Assembly (NCBI GenBank): GCA_964016985.1
Contig: OZ024827.1
Coordinates: forward strand, 17,241,374 to 17,305,373
Source of the DNA: Anodontia alba
Taxonomy: Eukaryota > Mollusca > Bivalvia > Lucinida > Lucinidae
Length of the DNA stretch: 64,000 bases
Direction: 5' to 3'
Made by a program: the position numbers and the translations under genes. The notes under the pieces were generated by a model that searched no databases, had not been told where the DNA came from, and saw only the letters and a list, made by a program, of their open reading frames with translations. The number at the start of each line of letters is the position of its first letter. Positions within the stretch are counted from its first letter, which is position 1. This document shows, piece by piece, positions 22,001-33,029 of the stretch.

Positions 22001-25000
22001 ACAGTGTAGCTTATGAATGAGATCTATACTGTTAGCTCAGTCCTCTCTTTTTGAATACTTAGGGTAAATACTGTATTTTTGTACCAAAACATACCTGGTG
22101 GGTACTGACTGGAATTGTTTGGCTCAGGTGATTTCAGTGCACACCACAATAATGGCTTCAAGCTTTTATGCATAACAACAAATTTTCTTCATTGTTTTCT
22201 CATTGATTGTGACATAATCTAGTGAATCTCCCTATTTCAGTTTGCAAGAGAGAAAGATCAAAGATGCTCAGATGCGAGCAACTATCAACCAGAAGTTGGT
22301 AGAAACAGGCGAAAGGGAAAGGTAAGTGCAAATAACTGTAACCAATAAATTTTACCACCCTATGGGCAAATGCTGCAGGCAACAAATTGATGATATTTTT
22401 TCCAGAAAATATTCTTTGGTACATTTGTATTTCATGCAAATTACCTCCAAAGAAGACAGTTTTCATGAAATGTGAAAGCCTCTTTTCTAGATCTCAAAAA
22501 TGCTGCCATGGAACTTACCATTTTTATCAGTACATGTAAGTAATGTCAATATTAAAAACCACCTAATTTAATATGCAAAGATATTTTTGGTGTAGAAATA
22601 GCAAAAATTATCTTCTGATTATTTCACTTATCTGGACTTTTTTTTTTTTTTTTTTTTTTTTGATATTTCATATCTCAATAATAAAAATGATCCATATGGT
22701 TTATGTCTTACAGATTAAAAGAGTTACTAAGAACCAGACTTGTAGAATGTGGATGGAGGGACCAACTCAAACAGTACTGTAAAGGTAAGTTTAGCCCTTT
22801 CAGTTCTTCAAAGCTAAAAAGGGGCTTTGCAAACAGTGTAGGGAACAATAATGAGACATCTCATCAGGCCTTTTTTAGCTAAAAACATACATGTATTGAT
22901 ATTTTTCTAATATCTCCACAAAAACGTGAGAACTCCATGAGTACCTCCGCAACATATATTCTCATGGAGAAATAAGAAAACTATATACATGTAATGATGT
23001 ATATAGACTCTGACACCTTCTGAAGTTATGCTGTTTGCCTTTTGCAGGATTGTGGAATAATCAAATTTTATTACTTGTCTATGGACAAAAATGGTCAAAA
23101 TGCACTTGTCCAACCAAGATTTACTTGCCCAAAGATCGACATTTTTCTTATTTCTCAAAGAAAACTTGTTGTGGGTACTCATTAGAAGTGCCTTAGTGAG
23201 GCATTGCTAATAAATATCCACAACATGTGTTTTCTTTGAGAAATAAGAAATATATATCTCATAATCTGGGTACTTTTTTTAGCTAGAGCTATGAAGTCCT
23301 TGTCCCAGGACAAGTGAATTGAAATTTCTTACTCGTCCTCAGGGAAAAGGGACAAGTCAGGAATTGCATTTCCACAGCGCTGGTAAAGGACAAATATTTT
23401 TCTTTGTTCTCCATGTTATCATCTGGGTACTCAATACATTTGCTTTACATGAGTGATTCTACTGTGTACACAGAACATACATTTTAGCCATGTTTTCTAG
23501 GAAGAATGAAAAACTAAATAGATAATTTTGTCATCTGCTGATTTTGAGTGCTGATGGTTAGATAAATGTCAAAGCACAGCCCAGATAAGACAGTTTCTTC
23601 AAGCCGGCCCCAGTGGCTCAGTTGGATGGGCCATCCGACTGGAGACCAGGAGGTCGCGGGTTCAACCCCCGCCGAGGTCGGTGACATTCTTTCGTGGAGA
23701 TTGGTCATGAAATATTTTCTGCTGTCATTCTCTCCCTTCCGCTGACTCAAGAAGGGCATTTGTCGGTTTCTGGCGAAAGAATGTGCACAGTACTGGTTAA
23801 CCGCTTAGAGGACTAAGCCTGCCCAGTAAGTGTGTGGTTGGGTAAACTGACCCCGCTCAATATGACCCCATTGGGTTGACTGGGCCATAAAACCTCAACA
23901 CAAACAAACAACAGTTTCTTCAAATGTATAGTACTGATATTTTTGTTATTTCATCATGAAAACATGTTTTAGTACTCGTTAAACACACGTTGGCGAGGCG
24001 CTTTTAATTAGTACCCACAATATACGTATTTGATTACCTTTCAAGAAACGTCTGTTAAAAAAAAAAAAAAAAGAAAAAGAAAGCCATTACTGCTTGATTG
24101 TCTGCATGCTGACCAGAATTAATTTGTTTAAAATGTTATTTTACTTTGGTTACACAGAAAGCTTAGTGAACATACATGTAAATGCTTTCTCGTAGGCGCT
24201 GATATGTCCAGGTGGCTGAGCAGTTAGCACTCTTGACTTTGAATCACAAGGTCCTGGGTTCTAATCCCACTAGAGGCAGAGTTCAGCTCATTACTGTACT
24301 GTGCTTCATTGCACAGCCTTTCATTATCATTCCTTCATCATCTCAATATAACTTAAGAAAAGTTAAAAGTGACATAAAACACCAAATCGTCATCATCGAA
24401 GGTGCGTATGTTGGCATTTGATGGTCATACATGGTTGAGGCTACTGGAGTACCCAGAGAAAACCACTGATACCTAGGACAGGCCTCCACTGCCCTGCCAC
24501 ATTCTTGCACCAGGGATCGAACCCAGGCGACAGCAGCAACAAACAAGCAAGAGACATATCTCATACACTGTCCTGGCCTATTAATTTGTTTGAACAAAAA
24601 GCACTGCTCTAATATTCTGCATGCTGACCAGAGTTGTTTTACCAACAATAGCTGCTTTGTTTAGCTGCATGCTAAACTTCAATAATTGTTTTGAAATTTT
24701 CCACTATAGTGTGGTTCTGACAGTTTCCTTCCTGTTCTATTTCAGAGGTTGTCAAACAGAAAGGTTTAGAACACATCACAGTGGATGATTTGGTTGCTGA
24801 AATCACTCCAAAAGGAAGATGTAAGATTTCAAATTCTGTCAAAAAATAATTGCCCTATTTACCCAAAGTATTTATACACAGTAACTGAGCAAACAATGTA
24901 GACCCAGTTCTACTTCAGAAGGTAGCATCTTATCTGGTCTACACTGTTTACCACTCATTCATCTATTTTAACTGCATCAATAGGTAAGAAAGTGGACTTG

Positions 25001-27293
25001 CTCATATTTAAACATTAATACACAGACTTGTGAAGAAGGAGTATTTGCTGATAATTCTGGAATAATTTTCTCCAGTTCTCTTTAAAAAAATGTACGTTGT
25101 GGGTACCCATTAGAAGTGCCTCAGTGAGGCACTTCTAATGAGTACCCACAACATACATTTACGGTGAAATAAAAAAAAAAACCCAAAAAAACAAAAAAAA
25201 ACCCTGAAATTATCACCAAATACTTCTTAACAAGTTCTCTGATATAAAAACTAAAATTTGGACAGGTCCACTTTACTACCTGGTGTTCCATTTAAAACAG
25301 CTGGGCCCAGTTGTTCAAAGCGTCGTTAGCTTAACGAGCTCGTTAAGGGCCATTTCGTTAACTATTTTAGCAGATTCAATATACTATTTTCTGAAATTTT
25401 TTGCTGAAAAAATGTGAGTAGCTTTTGCAGTGCAAAAGCTACTCACATTTTTTCGGCAAAAAAATTCAGCATATTTGCGTATCACTCAATTAAAATTTTA
25501 ACGAATCGTTAACTAACGATGCTGTTAGCTTTGAACAACTGGGCCCTGGTTGTCTGGCAGACAGTGTATGTAGCCCTGATCAGATGCCACCTTCTACAGC
25601 AGAACTGGGTCTACATTGTTTACTTTGACAGGCCTGTCTGTCCAAATACTTTGTCTAAATAGGTTACTTATCTAATACTTTGTCTAAATAGGTTACTTAT
25701 CTAATTATAAGTCCACCTGATTTCTTTTCATCTAAATATTTTCTTAGCTTCCTTTATACGCAGCTGCTGGTAGTGTTTATAGGAGTGCAATTTGTTTTTG
25801 CAATATTGGTATATTTCATTATGCTGTATTGTGAAATCTGACCTAATACTTAGTATACTGGGGGAAAAAATCAGCAGATCAGCAGATGACATTTTTTAAA
25901 TATTTTTCGCTCCCCCCCCCCATTTCATGCAAATTGTCTCCTTAGGAGGCAACTTAGTTTATTGTGTACTGAAATAGCCCTGAGAGTAGTGAATGTTAAA
26001 GACCACTTCTATGAAGAAACCACCTCAATTTACATGTAGCCTTATAGAATTTATTTAAAATGGTCCCCTCAACCAGCACAGAGGCTCAGTTGGTAGAGCA
26101 TTTGCTTTGTGTGGGAGGTTGTGGGTTTGATCTTTGATGCAAGTTTTACCAGACACTTTAAAAAGGGTACTAGCTGCTCTTTCACTTGGCACTTAATATT
26201 AAGAAAGTAGAGCTAGGAATTAAAACTGGTTAACCCAGTGTCAGTATAATGTGACTAGGTGGCATATCATGTGTCTGGGGCATGATATTTCAGTGAGGCA
26301 GCACTCTAAAAGATAGCATGGGGCTCCCTTCCTCATCCAGACACCATCGCGATTGAAACACTTAAAGCAAACTAAACTCTGTATAAAACAAACAGAACTG
26401 CCCCCTAATACTGTTATAACCTGACTTAGATAAAAAAATAACCAGAAAGTTTATTTTGATGATTTAGAGGTCAAGTTTGAAACTGTGTCATAAAAAAAAC
26501 ACTTGGCCACTGGTTGAAACCTTGCTAACACTCTAAAGATCCTAGTTTTTTTTTCCCATCTCAATGAAACTTTATCACAATATTTGTCATGATTATTTCT
26601 AGGTATCTTCTGAAATTAGGTCAATTGGTCACAGAGGGTAAAAAAATTAGATTACTGGGTCAGATGTTAGGAAAACCTTGTAAAGACTCTGTGGACCATA
26701 TTTTTTTACCGGAATTCAAGAAAATTATTGTAAAGTGTTTAATATTTGTGGCATCAAAATTTAGTGGTTCGACCAGTAGGACTTGTTTGCACATTTTAAT
26801 TTTGGAGCATTTATACTTTCTGATATAGGCCGCACTATATACATTTTTTAAAAATTGGGCAGTTTTATTTTGGCGATTTTTGCTTTAGATTGCCATTTGT
26901 GCCAAAATAAAATGACTGCCAAATACAAGGGTTATACAGTTATCAGATTGTATGACCTGATGATTTCTAGATTGAATTTGACACTGTGTCAACACGAAGA
27001 TTTATTTTGATGATTTCTAGACACTGACCTTTGACCTATTTTCTTGTTGAAACATATATATGTCAGGACCATTTATTTCGTTCTTCACTATGGTGGTCTT
27101 TGAAACAAATTTGCAAAAAAAAAAAAAAAAAAAAAGTCTCATAGCCATGGCTGCTTTTAAAAAATATGAAAAAATAAATACCTCCTGGCTGCTTCTAAGT
27201 CTTTCTTTTTTCTGTTTTTCAGCCTTAGTTCCTGACAGTGTGAAAAAGGAGCTGTTGCAGAGAATACGAACCTTTCTAGCTCAGCAGAACTGA
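19060..27293 (+). CDS. ENY2: ENY2, SAGA/TREX-2 subunit (complete, 5 coding exons)
   Basis: Joined exons 19060-19067, 22241-22321, 22714-22784, 24746-24820 and 27223-27293 give 306 nt: 101 residues plus a TGA stop, the same length as vertebrate ENY2. All introns are GT-AG and all split codons close in frame. Diagnostic stretches are [38 protein letters not shown] and [23 protein letters not shown]2 is a small all-helical nuclear protein. In SAGA it belongs to the H2B deubiquitinase module (with ATXN7, ATXN7L3 and USP22), and in TREX-2 it binds GANP for mRNA export. The start was chosen because the ATG has A at -3 and G at +4, and the 8-nt coding stub ends at a GTGAGT donor in the phase the next exon needs. 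Introns 1, 3 and 4 are swollen by LINE, SINE and MITE insertions. No TATA box is obvious, and no poly(A) signal could be assigned. Confidence 0.95.
19255..19415 (+). pseudogene. LINE reverse transcriptase C-terminal scrap in ENY2 intron 1
   Basis: A frame reads [20 protein letters not shown] then MLSNL, a stop, and WRSLE. This is the same conserved post-thumb block as in the LINE at 14.6-16.5 kb. It is in the opposite orientation to the next LINE scrap. Confidence 0.6.
19543..20262 (-). pseudogene. LINE reverse transcriptase C-terminus with two internal tandem duplications
   Basis: Frames include [40 protein letters not shown] and [20 protein letters not shown], the standard end of jockey/CR1-like LINEs. 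The 3' part is repeated (about 19543-19690 and 19714-19860), and an 81-bp stretch near the other end is also repeated (about 20096-20176 and 20177-20258). It lies in ENY2 intron 1, antisense to the gene. Confidence 0.75.
20335..20480 (-). mobile_element. SINE fragment, family 4, copy 1
   Basis: Shares AGAAACCAGTACTTAGCAAT and CTTGCTCAAGGACACAACAC with the copy at 63592-63755, where a minus-strand tRNA-like head is visible. Confidence 0.55.
20881..20936. repeat. Poly-T tracts
   Basis: Two runs of about 20 T separated by ATTATTATCACA. Confidence 0.95.
21485..21726. mobile_element. MITE family C, copy 1
   Basis: Ends GGCCCGGTTGTTCAAAGC and GAACAACTGGGCC, inner arms TTAACGAGCTCGTTAA, central hairpin AATGTGAGTAGCTTTTGCAC. 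Five near-full copies are present in the window. Confidence 0.85.
22241..22321 (+). CDS. ENY2: ENY2 coding exon 2
   Basis: Flanked by CCTATTTCAG and GTAAGT. It encodes the N-terminal helix, including [20 protein letters not shown], and ends within an Arg codon (AG, completed by A of exon 3). Confidence 0.95.
22714..22784 (+). CDS. ENY2: ENY2 coding exon 3
   Basis: Flanked by TCTTACAG and GTAAGT. It encodes [20 protein letters not shown] and then QYCK, the central helices of the family, and ends with one base of a Glu codon. Confidence 0.95.
22900..23300. mobile_element. MITE family B, two degenerate copies (ENY2 intron 3)
   Basis: A decayed copy at about 22905-22985 (CTCCACAAAAACGTGAG and CATGGAGAAATAAG). 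A clearer one at about 23140-23300 has TTGTGGGTACTCATTAGAAG, a GTGCCTTAGTGAGGCA core and AGAAATAAGAAA arms. Confidence 0.65.
23603..23910 (+). mobile_element. tRNA-derived SINE, family 1, full-length with target duplication
   Basis: Head with box A TGGCTCAGTTGGATGG and box B GGGTTCAACCCCC, body with GGCGAAAGAATGTGCACAG, tail ending AACACAAACAAACA. It is flanked by an exact 13-bp duplication ACAGTTTCTTCAA (23590-23602 and 23911-23923). The best-preserved copy of the family, in ENY2 intron 3. Confidence 0.93.
24205..24545 (+). mobile_element. tRNA-derived SINE, family 5, joined to a second SINE-like end
   Basis: Head GGTGGCTGAGCAGTTAGCAC (box A) and GGGTTCTAATCCC (box B) at about 24209-24280. 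A reversed tRNA-like end with CAGGGATCGAACCCAGGCG follows at about 24511-24530. A minus-strand relative is at about 42060-42180. Confidence 0.6.
24746..24820 (+). CDS. ENY2: ENY2 coding exon 4
   Basis: Flanked by CTATTTCAG and GTAAGA. It encodes [20 protein letters not shown] and then TPKGR. The exon ends with one base of a Ser codon; vertebrates have Ala at this position. Confidence 0.95.
25060..25205. mobile_element. MITE family B copy (ENY2 intron 4)
   Basis: Hairpin GGGTACCCATTAGAAGTGCC with a CTCAGTGAGG loop and its complement ending GAGTACCCACAACATACATT. Confidence 0.75.
25303..25546. mobile_element. MITE family C, copy 2 (ENY2 intron 4)
   Basis: GGGCCCAGTTGTTCAAAGCG to GAACAACTGGGCCC, with the same GAGTAGCTTTTGCAGTGC core. 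244 bp, the most complete copy. Confidence 0.88.
26076..26350 (+). mobile_element. tRNA-derived SINE, family 6, copy 1 (ENY2 intron 4)
   Basis: Box A GGCTCAGTTGGTAGAGC and a decayed box B GGGTTTGATCTTTG. The body contains TACTAGCTGCTCTTTCACTT and GGCATGATATTTCAGTGAGG. The antisense copy at 51363-51694 shares this body. Confidence 0.75.
26515..27030. repeat. Decayed roughly 145-bp tandem repeat (ENY2 intron 4)
   Basis: Contains TTGTCATGATTATTTCTAGG, AAAACCTTGTAAAGACTCTG and GATGATTTCTAGATTGAATT, diverged versions of motifs in the array at 33.0-35.2 kb. Confidence 0.5.
27223..27293 (+). CDS. ENY2: ENY2 coding exon 5 with stop
   Basis: Preceded by a long pyrimidine tract and TTTTTCAG. It encodes [20 protein letters not shown], then QN and TGA. 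A MITE of the GGGTACTCATTAGAAG hairpin type begins about 15 bp after the stop, so the 3' UTR must contain it or end almost at once. Confidence 0.95.
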
Positions 27294-27307
27294 TACTCTA
27301 GACCACT

Positions 27308-27508
27308 GATATAGCTCCAGATAATAGGGGTACCTACATAATACTTTTCTTATTTCTCCACAAAAACATATTTTGTGGGTACTCATTAGAAGCGCCTTAG
27401 CAAGGCGCTTCTAATGAGTACCCACAATATATATTTTTGTGGCGAAATAAGAAAAATATCAACAATTTTGATTGAAAAAGTGCCCTATCTTGGAGCTATA
27501 GACATCTC
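27308..27508. mobile_element. MITE family B just downstream of the ENY2 stop
   Basis: Outer ends TATAGCTCCAGATAAT and TCTTGGAGCTATAG. The perfect central hairpin GGGTACTCATTAGAAGCGCC has a TTAGCAAG loop region. The ENY2 stop is at 27293. Confidence 0.85.
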
Positions 27509-27719
27509 ATTGACTCTACATTGCAAGACTGTGATATGAACACCAGTGGCACTAGCAATAACTCATCATCATTTGAGGTGATTTTGCTGAAGGCAAACTA
27601 CATGCCCTTTATCATTTGTGAATAGCATAGAGCCAGATAGCATCGAATCTTACACACTCCGTGTAATACTCTCTAAATTAGAGGTGGTTGGAGTATCTGG
27701 CAGAGTCAAGTCAGAAGAT

Positions 27720-27895
27720 GAATATACAGTGAAACTGCTAAGACCACTTCAAATTAAGACCACTCTGCTATTAAGAGCAGGTATTGTCAGTCCTACATTG
27801 TTTCTTCCTTATTGCTCTATACTATATATAAAAACTACCACCATGCTAATAAGAACACTTTTAGGCAGTCCGAAAGGGGGTTTTAATAGCAGCAT
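27720..27895. repeat. Possible mariner-like end fragment
   Basis: TACAGTGAAACTGCTAAGAC with CTATTAAGAGCAG. It resembles a DNA-transposon end, but no partner end was found. Confidence 0.25.
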
Positions 27896-28080
27896 CATAG
27901 CTCTTGATAAGGAGCTTAATTAACCAAAAAGTATCTATATGTTTCTTATTTCACAACGAAAAAATGTGGGTACTCATTAGAAGTGCTTCACTGAGGCACT
28001 TCTAATGAGTACCCACATGTTTTCGTCAAGAAGTAAGAAAAAAATTAACCTGATACCGGCCCTCTTATCAAGACCTATGA
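27896..28080. mobile_element. MITE family B copy
   Basis: Ends ATAGCTCTTGATAAGG and TCTTATCAAGACCTATG, central GGGTACTCATTAGAAGTGC hairpin. Confidence 0.8.
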
Positions 28081-28224
28081 GCATTTTAATGTGTATGAAG
28101 CGTGTCCTGAGAAAATGGGTCTTCAGGGTTATTTGAACAGTGTAGGTTCAGACGAGCCAGCTAAGCGACCCAGTGTAATAAAAACCTTACTAAACAGTGC
28201 TATATCCTACAGTATCCAATCCTC

Positions 28225-28290
28225 TAAGTGGACAGCAAAGTCCCTGATCAGACTGCATGAACATGCAGTCCGAATAGGGCCTTCACTGTC
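28225..28290. repeat. GATCAGACTGCAT-type hairpin
   Basis: CTGATCAGACTGCATGAACA followed by its imperfect complement TGCAGTCCGAATAGGG. Same dispersed family as 8903-8946. Confidence 0.5.
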
Positions 28291-28909
28291 CACATATGCC
28301 CTGAAGACCTGTTTTTCCTGTGGCGTAGCTCGTAAGTTGTAAGTTTAGATTTATTGTCAGTTAAAAATGCTTCTAACAAAATAATTTTTAATATAACGAC
28401 TGATATTTGAAGCTTACCAGGAGATAAGAAAAGGTCTTGTAGGCATGGGGTAGCTTCTTTAAAAAAAGCAACAAGTTCTGTACACATAAGAAGCACCTTT
28501 GCATATTTTTTTATGGAAAAAAAATGTTTTGTTGGGGGAAAAAAGGGCATTATCTAGCCTTATAGTGCCAGTTTAGACATAATGAAGTGACATAAACTTT
28601 GGACTTTTGTACTACATTCCTTAAGGGTGCAAACAATGCAGATCCTGACAAGTGTGTATATTGACATGCTGGTCTGGCTGTATGCATGTTGGTTTTCCAA
28701 GGTATCATCTCTTCTCATATCATGTTCATCATAATATACCTCCTATATGAACAATTTCAAGCGAATAGGTGTTTTTGCACAGTGGACATCATTGACTGAG
28801 ATCAAGTCTGCACTGTTCTATACTACTCAAAATTTGCTGTACATAAAAATCTCAGATTCTTCTGACAGTCTTGTAAAATTTTCTTAAAATGTGAAATGAG
28901 CCAGAGCAC

Positions 28910-29115
28910 AACAAAACCTACAAAATGGCATGTTCACTCAACGAAGACTCAAATTGGCCTGGACATCCATCCAGTTTGATCAATCTTTGCTGTCCACATG
29001 AAGAAAGCTGGGGTCCTTGGCTACCAATTGAGTGCACAGCAAAGACTGGTCAGACTGGATTGATGCCCAGTCTGATCTAAGTCTTCACTGGGCGCACATG
29101 CCATTTTGTTGGTTT
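28910..29115. repeat. Inverted-repeat element (AACAAAACC / GGTTTTGTCATGC)
   Basis: Left arm AACAAAACCTACAAAATGGC and right arm GCCATTTTGTTGGTTTTGTC enclose CAGTCTGATCTAAG-type sequence. Confidence 0.55.
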
Positions 29116-29759
29116 TGTCATGCACTGGTTCAAATATGAAAAAAATATTTGTAATAATAATACATAATTCATTTCTTACTGCTTCTTTGCTTTTCTTTCC
29201 ACAAGAATGTGAATATATGAACCCTAAAACTGCTTGTCACATAGTGATTTAAAACATAGGAATGGCATTTGAAACATTACTGTTTGCCCTGCTTATGGGT
29301 ATGTACTTTTCGCTTTTTCTGTTTGTGCCTTCATTTGTTTGTATATACATTCTGTTGGCTTTCAATAGCATATGTGGACATCTGCATCAAAGTGTTTTTT
29401 TTTTGTTTTTTTTTTTTTAAGATGTTACATTGTCAAGGCCTGTTGATGGATTTAGTTTGTTATTCCAATATTGCTACATGTAACTACCAACTGGTATTGA
29501 GGGTATATTATAAGTGTTACCGGTGGGAGGTCAAGATCATGGGGGAAAAACTGATACTGTTAGTGATTGTGAGGAAGGGGGACTTGGGGGTGGGGGCTAT
29601 ATATGCCTCACCTAATTTTGTCTAGTTGGGCAGAAACTTATTGCAAAAATAAAAACAAAATTACACAGAAAACTGAATATTTGCTGGACAGAACAGTTTG
29701 GTAAAAATTCCAAAACTTCTCAACTTTATGTCAAAAACTGATTTTTGCCTATAAAGCTG

Positions 29760-29793
<34 letters not shown>

Positions 29794-30389
29794 CTCCTTT
29801 CATAACTCATCCTTTTGCTTTAAAACAATGTCAAAATAGAATGTCCATTAATGCATTACATTCTGAGCAATGAAGTTTGTATGAGTGACACTTGGCACAT
29901 TTTAAGGGTATAGTGTTAACAATCATTTGTAATACATGTAGTTATTTTGATACCTTAATAGATCCAGATAAAGGCAAAAGATATTTTTTTTATTATTGTT
30001 GCACCAAAACATACCTTGTGGGTATAAATTAGAATTGCCTTGATGAGGCAATTCCAGTGAGTACCCACAAGATGTTTTGTGCAAGAATTTTGCCAGTTGC
30101 TGCATTCAGTTCCCAAATGATATTAGGGGATACAGATGTGTTACCGGTACTGAAAATGGAAGGTTAAGGTTAATGGGGAAAGGCTGTTAGTGATGGCATT
30201 GGCCTTGGGTATATATGACTAAAGAAAGGGATAATTTGTTTTTAGTAATGGATTTAAGTAAATTGTTATTGATTAACATCATAAAAGATACATAATGATG
30301 CAGCATTCTGAGAAATTAAGTGACAGTACATAATGGTTTATCCTGGTAGTACCAGTAATATAAATTGGGCATTGAAAATACACCTTTTT
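29116..30389. other. Intergenic, AT-rich; fragments only
   Basis: Holds a poly-T run (29761-29788), a family B hairpin remnant at about 30000-30078 (TACCTTGTGGGTATAAATTA), and two related stretches with GTGTTACCGGT and TGTTAGTGAT at about 29515 and 30138. No coding exon was recognised. Confidence 0.5.
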
Positions 30390-30940
30390 ATACCCTGCCA
30401 CAAATTAGTGGCGGGGCATTATGGTATCATGTTGGCTGTCCTTGTGTCCATCCATCCGTCTGCCATACATTCATCCATCCCTATTCATTTCCGGATGATA
30501 ACTGGAGTAAATATCTATGGATTTTCATCAAGCTTGGTATATGCAGTATTGTGGAGATCTGGTTTGGAATACCTGATGGGTAATTTTCTTCAATTTTTGG
30601 CAATTGTCTGCCTGTGACATGTCAGGATTTTGGTTTACGGATGATAACTTGAGTAAAAATCAATGGATTTTTACTAAACTTGGTTTGTGCATTGATATTC
30701 TGGAGATTTGATTTGGGATTGCTAATGGGCAACTTTCGTCCATTTTTGACAGACATCTGCCTGCAGCACAGCCAGATTTTTGTTTCTGAAGGATTTCAGT
30801 AAATATCTATGGATATTCTCCAAACTTGCATTGATATTGTAGAGATATTCTTTGGGAATGCTAATAGCCAAATTTTCATCAATTTTTGACAGTTATCTGC
30901 CCTGGATATGACAGTAGCGGGGCATTACTGGTATTGTTTT
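30390..30940. repeat. Short tandem-repeat element, about 144-bp unit
   Basis: Begins TACCCTGCCACAAATTAGTG with GGCGGGGCATTATGGTAT and ends AGTAGCGGGGCATTACTGGT. Inside, three units share AAATATCTATGGATTTTCAT and TGATGGGTAATTTTCTTCAA-type segments. Confidence 0.65.
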
Positions 30941-30984
30941 GTTTTTGTGAATGTGTTTTTTTTTTTTTTTTTTTTTTGTGAATG

Positions 30985-31070
<86 letters not shown>

Positions 31071-31101
31071 CTATATGTACCGGTATATATATATATATAG
31101 G
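30985..31101. repeat. (TC)n then (TA)n microsatellite
   Basis: About 16 TC units run directly into a long TA tract interrupted by CTATATGTACCGG. Confidence 0.95.
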
Positions 31102-31197
31102 GAGAAGGAGCATAACATCTAACAAAAATCTTTTTTGTAGCGAGGATCCAAAAAGGATGCTGAAATAATAGGTGTTAAACTATATGTTGAGAGTTAA

Positions 31198-31506
31198 TCA
31201 GTAACAGTGCAAATGATTTGTTTACCTGAGGCCTTTCGGCTTTCGCCTTCTTCAGAGATATTCTATTTTAGCTTTAGATGTTTTGCACGTTGTGTTTACG
31301 CGTATTGTTTACATTTCACATATATCTAAACATGATCAGTTATCAAGTTGCAGCGGGTCAGAAAACATGGGCCCGATATAATTTGTTTTTCAACTTATGC
31401 AACTTTTATTTGTAAATTTTACATTTTTATGTCATTTTTTAAAATAAAAAACCTCTGAAGAAGGTGAAAGCCAAAAGGCCTCAGGTAATCATTTGCACTG
31501 TTAATG
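31198..31506. mobile_element. 309-bp element with inverted ends of about 55 bp
   Basis: Left arm AACAGTGCAAATGATTTG and CCTGAGGCCTTTCGGCTTTC; right arm GAAAGCCAAAAGGCCTCAGG and CAAATGATTACC complement with GCACTGTTAAT. No ORF. Origin unknown. Confidence 0.65.
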
Positions 31507-32728
31507 ATATATATGGAAATATGTTCTATTTAACAGCATTATATGCATTATTAAAGGCAGATATTAAGGGGAAGGGATACTTTTGCAGGGGAGGCATCCC
31601 TTATCAGTTATTTTGCCTCCCTTCTGAAAAGGGTCTACTATAAAAGGAAAGAATTTTTTCCGCATGAGTAGCCACAACATATTGGAAAAGAAAAATTTAT
31701 CTAGATACTCATACATGTATCTGGAGTGGTAGCAGGCTGGTATAGGTCTTTACTGTTCTCAGGGGATGTGCCAAGTAAAAAAAGGGTGTTTTCATGCATA
31801 TGCAAAAGACACAGATTCAGATCATCCTCTGCATCCACCATCTTATCAGGGTCCCTTCCCAGCTGGCACATTACATTGGATCAACATTGATTCAACATCT
31901 TGATGTTGAATCAACGTTGAATCGATGTTGTTTCAACATGGTTGGTTTGCTGGGTTTTCAATACTGCTGACTGGGGACTTTGCAGTCCACATATATCCAA
32001 AAGCAATTTCGCTTGATACTTCTCATTAAAGCTATATATAGCAAAACAAAAAAGCCTTCGAACAGGCATTAAATACATTCAGATAATCCTGCACACATGC
32101 AAAGTAACGTCAGGGCCTTTGCTCTCCATTCATACATTCTGTAGTAGCCATTGATTTTGGGAGTGGATAGTGAAGGCCCCGGTCAGACTGTGTATCTGCA
32201 CATTCTGATCTGGGCCTTTGCTGTTCGCACAGGACCCAAAGGCATACTTTCCCTTTGCTGCGCTCATATAGTATCTCTTGGTAGAGGTTCTTCCTTGTAA
32301 TTGTAGATAACTGAAACACCTTACAAAAGTAAGATACCCCTTTCTTGATAGGTAAACAGTCATTGCCTAAAGATCAGCCTGTGCATCCAGCCATTATCAT
32401 TTGTATATACATGTATTATCACTACAATAAAATACAGAAATGTGTTACATCGTGCCTTTTTTTTTGCTCATGATAGTTATATTGATCACAATCAATCCAT
32501 TGTCTGTCTGTCCGATCTTTTCCTCTGAAGCTGCTAGACCATTTCTTTCGCACCTGCATTAGCATGGGCGACTTAGATGTGCAAGTTTCCGTCTGTTCAT
32601 TTGTGTACTTGTCTCCACCTTAGCATAAACCCTAAATGAAGTCTACAAACTAAAACTTACAGTTGGTTTCAATTCACTGATTGTTTTATCCCCTGAGCTA
32701 TTACAAGGATGATAACTCTCACACTTCT
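31507..32728. other. Intergenic repeat debris
   Basis: Contains a GGGAGGCA/TTTTGCCTCCC dispersed repeat (31575-31660), a cluster of ATTGATTCAACATCTTGATG-like short repeats (31880-31960) and a GTCAGACTGTGTATCTGCAC hairpin (32165-32220). No gene seen. Confidence 0.5.
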
Positions 32729-32970
32729 GGGCCCAGTTGTTCAAAGCTAACGATGCGGTTAGTTAATGATTTGTTAAAATTTACATCGAGTGATGCAAAT
32801 ATGCTGAAATCTTTTGCTGAAAAAATGCGAGTAGCTTTTGCAGTGCAAAAGCTACTCACATTTTTTCAGCAAAAAATATCAGAATATTGTATATTGAATC
32901 CGCTAAAACAGTTAACAAAATGACCCTTAATGAGCTTGTTAAGCTAACGACGCTTTGAACAACTGGGCCC
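32729..32970. mobile_element. MITE family C, copy 3
   Basis: GGGCCCAGTTGTTCAAAGCT to GAACAACTGGGCCC, in reverse orientation, with an intact AGTAGCTTTTGCAGTGCAAA core. Confidence 0.88.
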
Positions 32971-33029
32971 TGGTGCTTCTTTTCACATTTTAGTATGCTG
33001 GTGCCACATAAACCAGCAAAATTCTCTAT

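Noticed and set aside
31198..31506. Hammerhead ribozyme suggested by CTGAAGAAGG...GAAAG
   Set aside because: The required CTGATGA core is not present (CTGAAGA instead), and the arms are better explained as inverted ends of an element.
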